In this document: positions 1 to 8,165 of the stretch, piece by piece | How positions within the stretch are numbered: the first letter of the stretch is position 1 | Layout of the letters: each line of letters opens with the position of its first letter | Source: an uncultured Collinsella sp. | GTDB taxonomy: Bacteria; Actinomycetota; Coriobacteriia; Coriobacteriales; Coriobacteriaceae | Length of the DNA: 64,000 nt | Assembly: GCA_958427895.1 (NCBI GenBank) | Contig: CAUADW010000002.1 | Coordinates: 8,078 to 72,077 of the forward strand | Direction of reading: 5' to 3' | Translations under genes and position numbers: made by a program | Notes under the pieces: generated by a model | What the model was told of the DNA's origin: nothing | Database searches by the model: none | The model's input: the letters and a program-made list of their open reading frames with translations, nothing else

Positions 1-1227
1 ACCAGAAACAGCAATACTACCGCCCACGACCATGACGCCACCGCCGAATCCGGAAGTGTTCTCTAGCGTTCTATTGCCGGAGATTGTGCCGCCGGTCACC
101 TTAACCGTGGAGCCTTCAGCATACACACCGCCGCCACTCGGAGCACTATTGCCAGCAATTACGCCATTGGAGATGCTAAGGCTTGAGTTATAGCGCACTT
201 CGATTCCACCGCCCGCGCCCGAGCCAGAAGCGCCGCATATATAGCCGCCACGCATGTTGACGAAAGAGCCGTTTTCGGCATAAACCAAACTGCTGACACT
301 GCTCTGTTGCTGTTGCGTAATCACGCCACTCTCGAGGTTGAACGTACCGCCCTTGCCGTTAGTTGCGTAGAGATTAATGAGCTTCAGGTTGGCATTGCCG
401 CCGCAAGCCACAATGGCACCCTTGATACCAGCCTCATACGCTTTAAGAGTTTCGTTTGTACCGGTTCCGCTTGCGACCGATTCGGTTACGTAATAGGTAA
501 GCTTGGTCGGGATGTTAGAATCGCCGTATTCCATTGAAGCGAGATTGCTCCATTTGTTTTCTTGATTAGCCGAGATCTCTGTCGCGGCAGCTTGCTGGCT
601 GTCCTTGACGGTCAGCGTCGCGCCGCCGGTGATATTGAACAGAGGCTTATTTGAACTCGTATGCTTAATCTTATGGCCGTTTAGATCCAGCGTGATTTTG
701 CTGCCGTCCTTGCTAAGCGTGATTATCTCGCCGGTCTCGACATCATTCATAAGCTTGAAGCTAGCAACACCGCTTGCATTCGCCAACTTGGTTTTTAATT
801 CGTCAACGTTTTCTATCTCGTCGGGCGCCGCTTCGGTTTGCTCGCCTTCCGTGGCCGCCATCACAGCGTTGCCATCTGCCGGCTCGTTATCTTCGACCTG
901 CAGCTTACCCTCAGGTTGATCCCCAGACTGACCCTGCTCAACACCATTTGAGGGGTCGGCTTCGCCACCCTCTGCGTCGTCACTATTCTGGTTTTCGGTA
1001 TCCCCGTTGTTGGTGTTGTCTACATCAGTAGACTCAGTTGAGGAATCAGCCGCCGTCACAGTTTCCTCGGCTGCACCCGCCTGGGCATCGTTGGCGATGG
1101 CCTGCGAGATCGGAGGCATGACGAGCGACAGTACTAGGCTCAAAACGGATGCTCCGCACAAAACGCCTGCCAGTACACGGCGCGTCGCTTTTTTACTCTG
1201 CTTAGTTTTTTCTGAATTCGCTTTCAT
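1..1227 (-). CDS. Secreted beta-helix surface protein, N-terminal part (cut by window edge)
   Basis: The reading frame starts at an ATG at 1227 with GGAGGAG 7 bases upstream and stays open for 409 codons to the window edge, so the C-terminus is missing. Residues 1-37 form a signal peptide: a basic stretch (KKATRR), a hydrophobic core and AIA-N-like cleavage site. Residues 40-115 are a low-complexity acidic linker rich in E, D, N, S and T. From about residue 230 there are repeated short strands of the type GG.I.GNSA..GGGVY, typical of right-handed parallel beta-helix (pectate-lyase-like) adhesins. It is probably an exported cell-surface adhesin or glycan-binding protein; an LPXTG anchor would lie outside the window. 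Function is inferred from architecture only. Confidence 0.8.
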   Translation of the reverse strand, partial: MKANSEKTKQSKKATRRVLAGVLCGASVLSLVLSLVMPPISQAIANDAQAGAAEETVTAADSSTESTDVDNTNNGDTENQNSDDAEGGEADPSNGVEQGQSGDQPEGKLQVEDNEPADGNAVMAATEGEQTEAAPDEIENVDELKTKLANASGVASFKLMNDVETGEIITLSKDGSKITLDLNGHKIKHTSSNKPLFNITGGATLTVKDSQQAAATEISANQENKWSNLASMEYGDSNIPTKLTYYVTESVASGTGTNETLKAYEAGIKGAIVACGGNANLKLINLYATNGKGGTFNLESGVITQQQQSSVSSLVYAENGSFVNMRGGYICGASGSGAGGGIEVRYNSSLSISNGVIAGNSAPSGGGVYAEGSTVKVTGGTISGNRTLENTSGFGGGVMVVGGSIAVSG

Positions 1228-1734
1228 CGATGTCTCCTCCCCAAGAGACCGCGATCTTGCTCTTTCACTATCAAACGTATCTGCGCAACCTGTGATTGCG
1301 CACGCTTAGTAATCCATATTGTAGCGATTGTTTGAACATCTAAGCAAAAATACCGATAGTTTTGTAGCGAATTCTCAATTCTCTTGACATTTGCTCGGAT
1401 TAACCTTCGTTTATTCGCTATAAATAAACTATTTCTACTGGTAATTAAGCTAGTTATCAGTTTTTTAATAGCATTTTATTTATTTGCACAACATTTTGCT
1501 CAAGAGCGAACATCCTGTGAACGGTTGAAAATCGACCGTGAGCGGTAGGTCATCAACCGGGAGGAATAGACTACCAAATTGGTGGGAATATCTTTAACCC
1601 ATCGGTAGTTAGAAGCGAGATGTTCATACAACCAAATTTGAATTTGCGCGCAGTTTTTAGGCATCAATTCGCCCAAATCGCCTGAGGCTACCGCAAAGGG
1701 GCCTGCTCCCTTTTGCGATGGTTCTCCCCCAGCG
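1228..1734. other. AT-rich intergenic region upstream of the surface protein
   Basis: About 500 bp without a convincing gene. It is clearly richer in A and T than its surroundings. Read on the minus strand, a TACAAT hexamer (1318-1323) about 90 bp before the surface-protein start could be its -10 box, but no good -35 is seen. The far end (1692-1717) holds a terminator hairpin for the neighbouring phosphatase gene. Otherwise nothing recognisable. Confidence 0.5.
1692..1717 (-). terminator. Hairpin terminator after the HAD phosphatase gene
   Basis: CGCAAAGGG pairs with CCCTTTTGCG around a short GCCTGCT-like loop, 17 bp after the phosphatase stop codon. It belongs to a set of similar hairpins (also at 2648, 4228, 20403 and 51361) built on CAAAGG and CCTTTG arms with a loop containing CCTG or ACTG. 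Confidence 0.55.
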
Positions 1735-2556
1735 CTACAGCAGATGCTCCTCGATAAAGATCGCGATGCCGTCTTTGTCGTTACTCGCGGTTACAAAGTC
1801 GGCGGCGGCCCGGGTGGCGTCGCTGCCGTTTGCCATGGCCACGCCCACGCCGGCGTCGGCCACCATGCAGGTGTCGTTGTCCGCATCGCCAAACACGCAG
1901 ATGTCCTGGAGCTCCATGTCGTTGAGCTCCGCCACGCGCACAAGGCCGCGCGTCTTGGACACGCGCGGATCCATGAACTCGTAGAGGCGCTGCGTGGTTT
2001 GCAGAGCCGCCGCCTTAACAGTGTCATCGGCAAACGTCGACGCCCGCTCAATCACCCGCGGCATCACCTCGGGCGCCATGGTAAACATCACCTTGGGCTG
2101 CGGCTCGCGCAAAAACTCGGCAAAATCGACCACCTGGTAGGGCACGCCGTCGACGCGCGACAGGTGCTCGACGCACGCGTTGCTCTCGGGCACGTAGAAC
2201 ACGCCGTCTCGGGGGCAGACGGGCGTTGCCGGAAGGTCCGCCATGTGCTCGCAGATGCGCGCGATGGTCTCGCCCGGCAGCGGATAGCTCAGCTCGTTGA
2301 TGCCGTGCGCGCGGTCGATGACCTCGGCGCCACCGCAACCCACCATCACGTCTACCAGGCCTTCGATGCCCCAGAGCTCGTACATGGCCTCGGTCGCGTG
2401 GGCGTCGCGCCCGGTGCACAGGCCAAAGAGCACGCCGCGCTCGCGCAGGGCGCGGATCGCCGCCACGGTGCGCGGGGACACCGTGTGCTGACTCGTGAGC
2501 AGCGTGCCGTCGATATCGCAGAACACGGCTTTGATGTGGCTGAAGGTGGTGTCCAT
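1735..2556 (-). CDS. Cof-type HAD-superfamily phosphatase
   Basis: A 273-residue soluble hydrolase of the HAD-IIB (Cof) family. Motif I is DIDGTLL at residues 14-20, where D14 would be the nucleophile and D16 the acid/base; motif IV is GDADNDTCM near residue 222, binding Mg2+. Length and motif spacing fit Cof phosphatases, which dephosphorylate small sugar phosphates or flavin and pyridoxal cofactors. The substrate cannot be told from sequence. It stands alone on the minus strand; a TGGTATACCA palindrome (2611-2620) lies about 55 bp upstream and might be part of its control region. Confidence 0.85.
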   Translation of the reverse strand: MDTTFSHIKAVFCDIDGTLLTSQHTVSPRTVAAIRALRERGVLFGLCTGRDAHATEAMYELWGIEGLVDVMVGCGGAEVIDRAHGINELSYPLPGETIARICEHMADLPATPVCPRDGVFYVPESNACVEHLSRVDGVPYQVVDFAEFLREPQPKVMFTMAPEVMPRVIERASTFADDTVKAAALQTTQRLYEFMDPRVSKTRGLVRVAELNDMELQDICVFGDADNDTCMVADAGVGVAMANGSDATRAAADFVTASNDKDGIAIFIEEHLL

Positions 2557-2647
2557 GGGGGCCTTTCTGGGTTGTGCGGCGGTGTGGGGTGTGGTCGGAA
2601 ATGGTGTACATGGTATACCAAGGCGCGGGCCGTTGGGACCCGATCGT

Positions 2648-2672
2648 CACAAAGGTGCCTGGCCCCTTTGTG
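2648..2672 (-). terminator. CACAAAGG hairpin, intergenic
   Basis: CACAAAGG (2648-2655) pairs with CCTTTGTG (2665-2672) around a TGCCTGGCC loop. It is a member of the hairpin set seen at 1692, 4228, 20403 and 51361. It lies between the MFS gene's 3' end and the phosphatase 5' end, just beyond the palindromic repeat at 2713, so it may help stop minus-strand transcription. Confidence 0.5.
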
Positions 2673-2712
2673 GTGGCCGAACCCGAAGGGTGGCCTGGCC
2701 CGAGACGCAAAG

Positions 2713-2769
2713 CATCACAACATTCGACGTTTTTCGGCAAAATCGTGATTTTCATCGAATGTTGTGATG
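2713..2769. repeat. Palindromic repeat family A, copy 1 (inverted orientation)
   Basis: CATCACAACATTCGA and its exact complement form 15-bp arms around a 27-bp centre. The element ends 5 bp from the MFS stop codon. Compared with copies at 6811 and 8053 its centre is similar only when reverse-complemented, so it lies in the opposite orientation. All three copies sit just 3' of minus-strand genes. Confidence 0.85.
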
Positions 2770-2773
2770 GTTT

Positions 2774-4054
2774 TTACTGCTTTGCGGCACGATCAAAATG
2801 CCAACGACCAAATAGCAGCAACGCCGCGGGAACCGCCGTCACGACCATGCCCGCCCCGATGAGCGTCTGCTGCACGCCAAATGTCGCCGCCAGCCACGGG
2901 GCAATCGCCAGCGGCGCCACGCCGGCAAACATATTGCCAAAGCCCATGACCGAGTTGACGCGACCGAGCTGCTCGAGCGGGGCCGTCGTTTGCACGATAG
3001 TGTTGTGGAGCGGGTTGACGACGCCCCACGCCACGCCCAGGGCAATCTGGCCGACGAGGGCCACGCCCACGTACGGTGTCCCCACATAGAGCAAACTTCC
3101 CAGGCCCACGGACATAAGCGCCACAAGCAGCGTTTTAAGGTTGACCAGGTGCGGCGGCAAGCGGAGCGCGAGCACGGCACCCAGCACCGCGCCCACGCCC
3201 GAGGCCGACGAGAGCCAGCCCATCCACTCAACGCCGACGTGTAGGACATCGCGATAGAAAAACGACTCGAGCGGATCGAAGGCCCCGTAGCCAAAGTTCG
3301 AAAGAAAAATAATGCAGAACAGCAGGGCGAGGACGCTGTTGGTAAAGACCGTCTTGATGCTAGTCGCAAAGGTGACACGAGTGGATGCGCTGGGGTTGGA
3401 GCTTTGTCTCGCACGCTCCCCTTCCTCTGCCGAATCGGCATCCGCATCCCCGGCGACATGGCTGGTCTGCGGCCTAAAGCCCCAGCCGGCGAGAAGCGCC
3501 AACGCGGTAAAGAGCATCATAAGCACGAACACCGCGCGCGACGACGCAGCCGCCGCGACAAAGCCGCCCAGCGTGGGGCCAACGATGATACTCACGTTTG
3601 AAAACATGGCGATGGCGGAGTTGATGTCTTTGAGCTCGACGGGGTCGTCGGTGAGATACGCCGGATAGGATGTGGCGATGGGCTGGGCGAACCCCATCAC
3701 AAAGCCCAGGAGCACCGCGCCGGCAAGAACTGTTTCGGTAGCGCTGCCAAAGACGATGATCGCCGCGCCGGTCGCCAGCGTGCTGATGACGCTCAGCAAG
3801 AAATGGCGGCGTGGGCCCAAAGCGTCAAGCGCCGCGCCACCCGCAAAGGACCCCAGAATCACGAAGACGTTCATAAAGAGGACTGCCAGCGATGTCGCGA
3901 CGACCGAAGCGTCGTCCGCATAGGTGAGCGTTCCGATGACGCCGATAAAGTAGCTGGTCTGAAAACCGGTGTAGATGAGAAAGCGCATCGCCACCAGGCG
4001 CTTGGCCTGCACGGACAGCGATGATTGAGGCTCTGAGAAAAGAGAGGCAAGCAT
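2774..4054 (-). CDS. MFS transporter, probable drug exporter
   Basis: A 426-residue major facilitator with about 12 hydrophobic segments and a charged cytoplasmic loop in the middle (around residues 205-230). It resembles the EntS/MefA-type exporters of the MFS. The start was placed at the ATG preceded by AAGGAGT 6 bases upstream, 13 codons inside the longest frame. A pair of inverted arms GTTTCATACG and CGTATGAAAC lies just upstream (4066-4131), suggesting repressor control. The transported compound is unknown. Confidence 0.8.
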   Translation of the reverse strand: MLASLFSEPQSSLSVQAKRLVAMRFLIYTGFQTSYFIGVIGTLTYADDASVVATSLAVLFMNVFVILGSFAGGAALDALGPRRHFLLSVISTLATGAAIIVFGSATETVLAGAVLLGFVMGFAQPIATSYPAYLTDDPVELKDINSAIAMFSNVSIIVGPTLGGFVAAAASSRAVFVLMMLFTALALLAGWGFRPQTSHVAGDADADSAEEGERARQSSNPSASTRVTFATSIKTVFTNSVLALLFCIIFLSNFGYGAFDPLESFFYRDVLHVGVEWMGWLSSASGVGAVLGAVLALRLPPHLVNLKTLLVALMSVGLGSLLYVGTPYVGVALVGQIALGVAWGVVNPLHNTIVQTTAPLEQLGRVNSVMGFGNMFAGVAPLAIAPWLAATFGVQQTLIGAGMVVTAVPAALLLFGRWHFDRAAKQ

Positions 4055-4065
4055 GGAGACTCCTT

Positions 4066-4131
4066 GTTTCATACGAATGCGGACGGCGGGCATTCGCCAC
4101 CGTCTGTCAAATCAATCCATCCGTATGAAAC
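4066..4131. promoter_or_regulatory. Inverted repeat upstream of the MFS gene
   Basis: Perfect 10-bp arms GTTTCATACG (4066-4075) and CGTATGAAAC (4122-4131) are separated by 46 bp and precede the MFS start codon. A TTGACA-like hexamer on the minus strand (4105-4110) lies between them, without an obvious -10. This layout suits a repressor binding two half sites or a leader stem; which one is not clear. Confidence 0.4.
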
Positions 4132-4227
4132 ATTAAGGACGCATCAAGCCCCTTCTCTCCGTTTTTCGCCCGTCATGAACTACTTGGTAGATTGTAAGGC
4201 ATGTCCCACACATCTACTAAAGCAAAA

Positions 4228-4263
4228 ACCATCATAAAGGTGCCTGGCCCCTTTGTGGTGGTT
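4228..4263 (-). terminator. Hairpin of the CAAAGG/CCTTTG set
   Basis: AACCATCATAAAGG pairs imperfectly with CCTTTGTGGTGGTT around TGCCTGGCC. It lies 57 bp beyond the end of moaC-mobB and behind a stronger terminator at 4282. Confidence 0.45.
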
Positions 4264-4281
4264 GCGACGTTTGCCCAGATA

Positions 4282-4320
4282 AAACCTGCCAAAATAAACC
4301 TGTCCCTTTTTGGCAGGTTT
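4282..4320 (-). terminator. Terminator of the moaA-moaC operon
   Basis: AACCTGCCAAAA (4283-4294) pairs with TTTTTGGCAGGTT (to 4319) and is followed on the minus strand by TTTAT. It starts directly at the moaC-mobB stop codon. Confidence 0.75.
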
Positions 4321-5618
4321 TAGGCCAGATGGTCTTGGATGAGATCGCAGATGGCTCGGGCGTCGTTGATGTTGATGGCTCGGGTCGCAAAGCCGGCGTC
4401 GAAGGCCTGGCGTGCCAGGGCCTCGTTGCAGGCAAGGGCCAGCGTGTGACCGTCGACCAGGTCGAGCGAGCTCTTGCCGCGCAGACGGTCGACACCGGAG
4501 CGCGCGACCACGATGTTGTCGAAGCCCTCGGTCTTGTAACCCTCGATGATCACCACGTCGACATCGTTGTAGCGCGACAGCAGCTCACGCGCGGGCATCT
4601 CGTCCTCCTCGCGCGTGTCGGCGTACTCCGCCCAGCGCGTGGCGCAGATGAGCCCCACATGCTTGGATCCGGCCTGGTGATGACGCCAGGTGTCCTTAGC
4701 GGGCACATCGATATCAAAGCCGTGATGCCCATGATGCTTGAGCGAACCCACGCGCAGGCCGCGGCGGGTGAGCTCGGCGATAACCTTCTCGACGAGCGTG
4801 GTCTTGCCCGAGTTTTGGTAGCCGATAAACGCGATCGCGGGGACGACCGGTGCCGGAGCTGTGGGCGCGACGGCGACGGATGCGCTCGCGGGTGCGTCGC
4901 CCGCGGCTCCCACGGCCTCAACAGCAGCGGCCTGACGCTCTGCGCGGTCCCATACGCCCGAGCGGCCACCCTCCTTGTGCAGCAGGCGAACGTCGACGAT
5001 CTCCATGCCGCGATCGACCGCCTTGCACATGTCATAGATCGTTAGACACGCGGCACTCGCGCCGGTCAGGGCCTCCATCTCGATGCCCGTCTTGCCCGTC
5101 ACGCCGGCCGTAACCAGTACGTGAAAGCCAACCTGCCCGTCCGTGCGTGCCGGTGCCCAGCCCTCGGGCACGTCCTCGGCCGGCGTCCCCGCCGGAGCAA
5201 TGGGCGCAATGTCACACTTACTCTTGGTAATGAGCAACGGATGGCACATGGGAATGATGTCGCTCGTGCGCTTGATGGCCATGATGCCCGCCACGCGCGC
5301 GCAGGCGAGCACGTCACCCTTTTTGGCGCGGTCCTGCAGCACCATGGCCTGCGTCTCGGGATGCATGAGGATGGTGCCCTCGGCGATGGCGATGCGATGG
5401 GTCTCGGCCTTGTCGGACACGTCGACCATGCGCACCTCACCCTTGGCGTCCACGTGCGTCAGCTCGTCGCGACGGGCGTCGCGGGCGGGCTCGGTGGCAG
5501 CACTGGCAGTCGGCTGCACGGACGCGACGGCATCGCCGGCCGCAGCCGTGACTTTGTGGGCAGACATCGCGGCCCTGCGAGCGGCCTTGGTGGCATCGGC
5601 GTACCTGCTCTTGGCCAT
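4320..5618 (-). CDS. moaC: MoaC-MobB fusion: cyclic pyranopterin monophosphate synthase plus MGD adaptor
   Basis: A 432-residue two-domain protein. Residues about 53-222 are MoaC, with the conserved strings KRTSDIIPMCHPL (116-128) and TGIEMEALTGASAACLTIYD (177-196); MoaC turns the MoaA product into cyclic pyranopterin monophosphate. An Ala/Pro-rich linker (225-260) leads to a MobB domain with Walker A GYQNSGKTT (266-274), the GTP-binding adaptor used in making molybdopterin guanine dinucleotide. The first 50 residues are a non-conserved Ala-rich tail. The start chosen has GGAGG 8 bases upstream. It begins 4 bp after moaA, so the two are co-transcribed. A fusion of an early and a late cofactor step is unusual. 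Confidence 0.9.
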   Translation of the reverse strand: MAKSRYADATKAARRAAMSAHKVTAAAGDAVASVQPTASAATEPARDARRDELTHVDAKGEVRMVDVSDKAETHRIAIAEGTILMHPETQAMVLQDRAKKGDVLACARVAGIMAIKRTSDIIPMCHPLLITKSKCDIAPIAPAGTPAEDVPEGWAPARTDGQVGFHVLVTAGVTGKTGIEMEALTGASAACLTIYDMCKAVDRGMEIVDVRLLHKEGGRSGVWDRAERQAAAVEAVGAAGDAPASASVAVAPTAPAPVVPAIAFIGYQNSGKTTLVEKVIAELTRRGLRVGSLKHHGHHGFDIDVPAKDTWRHHQAGSKHVGLICATRWAEYADTREEDEMPARELLSRYNDVDVVIIEGYKTEGFDNIVVARSGVDRLRGKSSLDLVDGHTLALACNEALARQAFDAGFATRAININDARAICDLIQDHLA

Positions 5619-5622
5619 ATGA

Positions 5623-6678
5623 TCATCCTCCGATTTGGGACATAAATCGTTGCGTGCCCTCAATTATCGCGTGTTCCTGCGGTTTGTGGGCCACGGCATC
5701 GCGCCAAATCGAAAGCACCTGCATATCATCACCACGGCGCAGGGCGTCGCGCACCGAATACTCGGCATCGCTGAACAGGCACGGACGCACGTTGCCATCG
5801 GCCGTCAGGCGCAAACGGTTGCAATTCGCACAAAAATGGTTGGACATGGCGCTGATGAAACCGACCGTTCCCGCCGCGCCCGGAAAATGCCAATAGCGCG
5901 CAGGGCCCGCGCCAGCAGGAGCGTCGTTGATGTCGAGCGGCTCGAGCTCGCCCAGTCCCGTCGCGGCGGCCCCGGCATTGATGCGCGCCCGCAGCTCGTC
6001 GCTCGGCACGGTGTCGCTCGCATCCCACAGCTCGGGATTGAGTGTGGGCGCGTGAGGGTCTACGGCACAATGCGAGCTGGTGCGCTCGTCGCCGATGGGC
6101 ATGTATTCGATAAAACGCAGGTGGATGGGGCGGTCGACGGTCAGCCGTGCGAGGGCCGCCACATCCTGGTTGAGCCGTCGCACAACAACGCAGTTGACCT
6201 TAACGGGCTCAAAGCCCCAAGTCAGCGCCGCGTCGATGCCAGCCATGGTCTGCTCGAGTCGACCCAGACGCGTGATCTTTCCAAAAAGCGAGGGGTCGAG
6301 CGTGTCGAGCGAGATATTGACGCGGTTAAGACCGGCATCTTTGAGCTGCGGCGCCAGCTTGGGCAGCAGGGCGCCGTTAGTGGTAAGCGAGATGTCCTCG
6401 ATCTGCGGGATCGCGCGAATGTCGCGAATGAGCGGGATGATACGGCGGCTGACCAGCGGCTCGCCACCCGTCAGGCGCACGCGGCGAATGCCCTCCCCCG
6501 CCACCAAGCGCACAAAGCGGGCGATTTCCTCGGCGCTGAGCAGCTCATCGTGCGCACGGGGTGCCACGCCATCGGCCGGCATGCAATAGATGCAGCGGAA
6601 ATTGCACTTGTCGGTAACGGCAATGCGCAGGTAGTTGATATCGCGGCCAAAGCCGTCATGTTGCACGTGCCCGTCCAT
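5623..6678 (-). CDS. moaA: GTP 3',8-cyclase MoaA
   Basis: A 351-residue radical-SAM enzyme that opens molybdenum cofactor synthesis by cyclising GTP. The N-terminal 4Fe-4S cluster motif is C25-x3-C29-x2-C32 (DKCNFRCIYCMP); the C-terminal cluster motif is C283-x2-C286-x13-C300; the protein ends with the Gly-Gly tail needed for activity in known MoaA proteins. It is the first gene of a two-gene operon with moaC-mobB. No other Mo-cofactor genes or Mo enzymes are in the window. Confidence 0.95.
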   Translation of the reverse strand: MDGHVQHDGFGRDINYLRIAVTDKCNFRCIYCMPADGVAPRAHDELLSAEEIARFVRLVAGEGIRRVRLTGGEPLVSRRIIPLIRDIRAIPQIEDISLTTNGALLPKLAPQLKDAGLNRVNISLDTLDPSLFGKITRLGRLEQTMAGIDAALTWGFEPVKVNCVVVRRLNQDVAALARLTVDRPIHLRFIEYMPIGDERTSSHCAVDPHAPTLNPELWDASDTVPSDELRARINAGAAATGLGELEPLDINDAPAGAGPARYWHFPGAAGTVGFISAMSNHFCANCNRLRLTADGNVRPCLFSDAEYSVRDALRRGDDMQVLSIWRDAVAHKPQEHAIIEGTQRFMSQIGG

Positions 6679-6810
6679 GCAGCCCTCCCCTCACGCGGCG
6701 TTTTATTCTTCGGAAAACATAATACCCCACGAGAGAATCATGCCGACACCCGTACGACAGGACAGGCCGCTTCGAGCAAAACGGACTTCCAAGCCCATCC
6801 TCAGCACGCA

Positions 6811-6873
6811 AACCATCACAACATTCGATGCTTTTCCCGTTTTCGGCGATAAACGTCGAATGTTGTGATGGTT
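6811..6873. repeat. Palindromic repeat family A, copy 2
   Basis: Arms AACCATCACAACATTCGA and its complement extend to 19 bp with a CGATG/CGTCG shoulder and a 27-bp centre containing CTTTTCCCG. It lies 40 bp after the stop codon of the endonuclease-like gene and is nearly identical to copy 3 at 8053, in the same orientation. Confidence 0.9.
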
Positions 6874-6912
6874 TGCCTGCCCACGGCACCCCATAGAAGG
6901 ACCAAAGCGTCC

Positions 6913-7950
6913 CTAAAGACCGCCGTTCCAGTGCCGGATCACGAACTCTCGCAGGTCGTTCTGACGTTTCTGGAACGCTTCGCTTCGGTCGCACTTGAGA
7001 CCCATAGCGAGGGCGATGGCGTTAATCGCCCGGTGCAATTGCAGCTGATGGGCAAACTGGGTCCCGGTGAGGACGATCATCCTAAAGCCCAGTGCGCTCA
7101 GCACGGTCATACGCTCCGCATCCGACGCGCTGCGCTGTTTATCAAGATGGTCCGAGCCGTTGTATTCAATCCCTGTACCGCTTGCTGGCGCATATACGTC
7201 GATCTCGAAATACCCGGCCTTTGCGAGATACTTGAACTCGTTGGGAACATCGACCCGATGGTTGAGCTCGATCTTGGCGTATCCCAGCCCGCCATGGGAA
7301 CGTTTTGCCACGACCATGATTGCGGTGGCCGTCTCCATGGGCGACCGCGCGCCATCGTGCACGCGCCTGAGCACGGCAGCCGCGCGCATAGCCCCCTGAC
7401 GAGATCGGTTCTCATTGCAATAGGCAATCAAGTCGGCAACGGTATACCTCTGCCCCATCTCGATATAATCGCCTGTCGACAGATGATTCAAATGGTATCG
7501 GGCACAGATTTCGTAGCCATATTCCAGCTGCTCGGGCTCACTCATCCACGAACCCGCTTGGACAAAGCACATGGCCTCATCAACCACCAGAAGGCCCTCC
7601 GCCACCTCGATAAGATGGCCTGGAGGTACCGGCGCCCCAAACACGTGGCACCTAAATCCAGCCGGCGTCGAGCGCTCAAAATCGAAGTTGACGAGCGTGT
7701 CGATATGGTCGAGCTCTTCTCGTGGAATACCCAGCGAAACCAGATAGTCGGTAACAATCCCAACTGCCGTTGAAGCCCTCAGCCCCTTGGCATCGAGTCC
7801 CAATTTGGGCAGGCTCGCGGTCGGCTCCGCCTCGTTAGCAAGCGAGTCCTCATCGTATAGGCTGCTTGCTCGCGAGAGCGGCTCGGACGGGCGCACCACG
7901 TTGTGGTACAGCCAGGCAGTCTTATGGGACAGGACGATCGGCAGGTCCAT
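6913..7950 (-). CDS. Hypothetical protein with C-terminal endonuclease-like domain
   Basis: A 345-residue protein of unknown role. The C-terminal part (about 235-325) has FEIDVYAP then GIEYNGSDH, D..R and GFRMIVLT, which matches the order of conserved residues in the DUF559/Vsr-like PD-(D/E)xK nuclease fold (D, then E in an IEYNG strand, H, D..R). The N-terminal 200 residues have no recognisable domain. No signal peptide or membrane segment. It sits between two same-orientation copies of repeat family A. Proteins of this architecture are common as singletons in actinobacteria; substrate and biological role are unknown. Confidence 0.6.
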   Translation of the reverse strand: MDLPIVLSHKTAWLYHNVVRPSEPLSRASSLYDEDSLANEAEPTASLPKLGLDAKGLRASTAVGIVTDYLVSLGIPREELDHIDTLVNFDFERSTPAGFRCHVFGAPVPPGHLIEVAEGLLVVDEAMCFVQAGSWMSEPEQLEYGYEICARYHLNHLSTGDYIEMGQRYTVADLIAYCNENRSRQGAMRAAAVLRRVHDGARSPMETATAIMVVAKRSHGGLGYAKIELNHRVDVPNEFKYLAKAGYFEIDVYAPASGTGIEYNGSDHLDKQRSASDAERMTVLSALGFRMIVLTGTQFAHQLQLHRAINAIALAMGLKCDRSEAFQKRQNDLREFVIRHWNGGL

Positions 7951-8052
7951 GAGCCCTCCAATGGAGTCGGATAACCAACCTTATTCCCCTGCCCACGGGT
8001 CCGCACACCTTCGTGCGCAAGAAAGCGATTCCACCCGGTCGAGTGGCAGAAA

Positions 8053-8115
8053 AACCATCACAACATTCGATGCTTTTCCCGATTTTGGCAAAAAACGTCG
8101 AATGTTGTGATGGTT
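8053..8115. repeat. Palindromic repeat family A, copy 3
   Basis: Same arms as copy 2 (AACCATCACAACATTCGA) and a centre differing at a few bases. It lies about 50 bp after the stop codon of the ABC exporter gene. Confidence 0.9.
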
Positions 8116-8165
8116 TGAGGCAAGGTGAGGGGCACGGAAGGGTCAAAGCATCGTGCTCGAACGGG

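Noticed and set aside
605..1309. Plus-strand frames at 605-919, 774-1031 and 1007-1309
   Set aside because: They are antisense to the continuous signal-peptide and beta-helix frame of the truncated surface protein.
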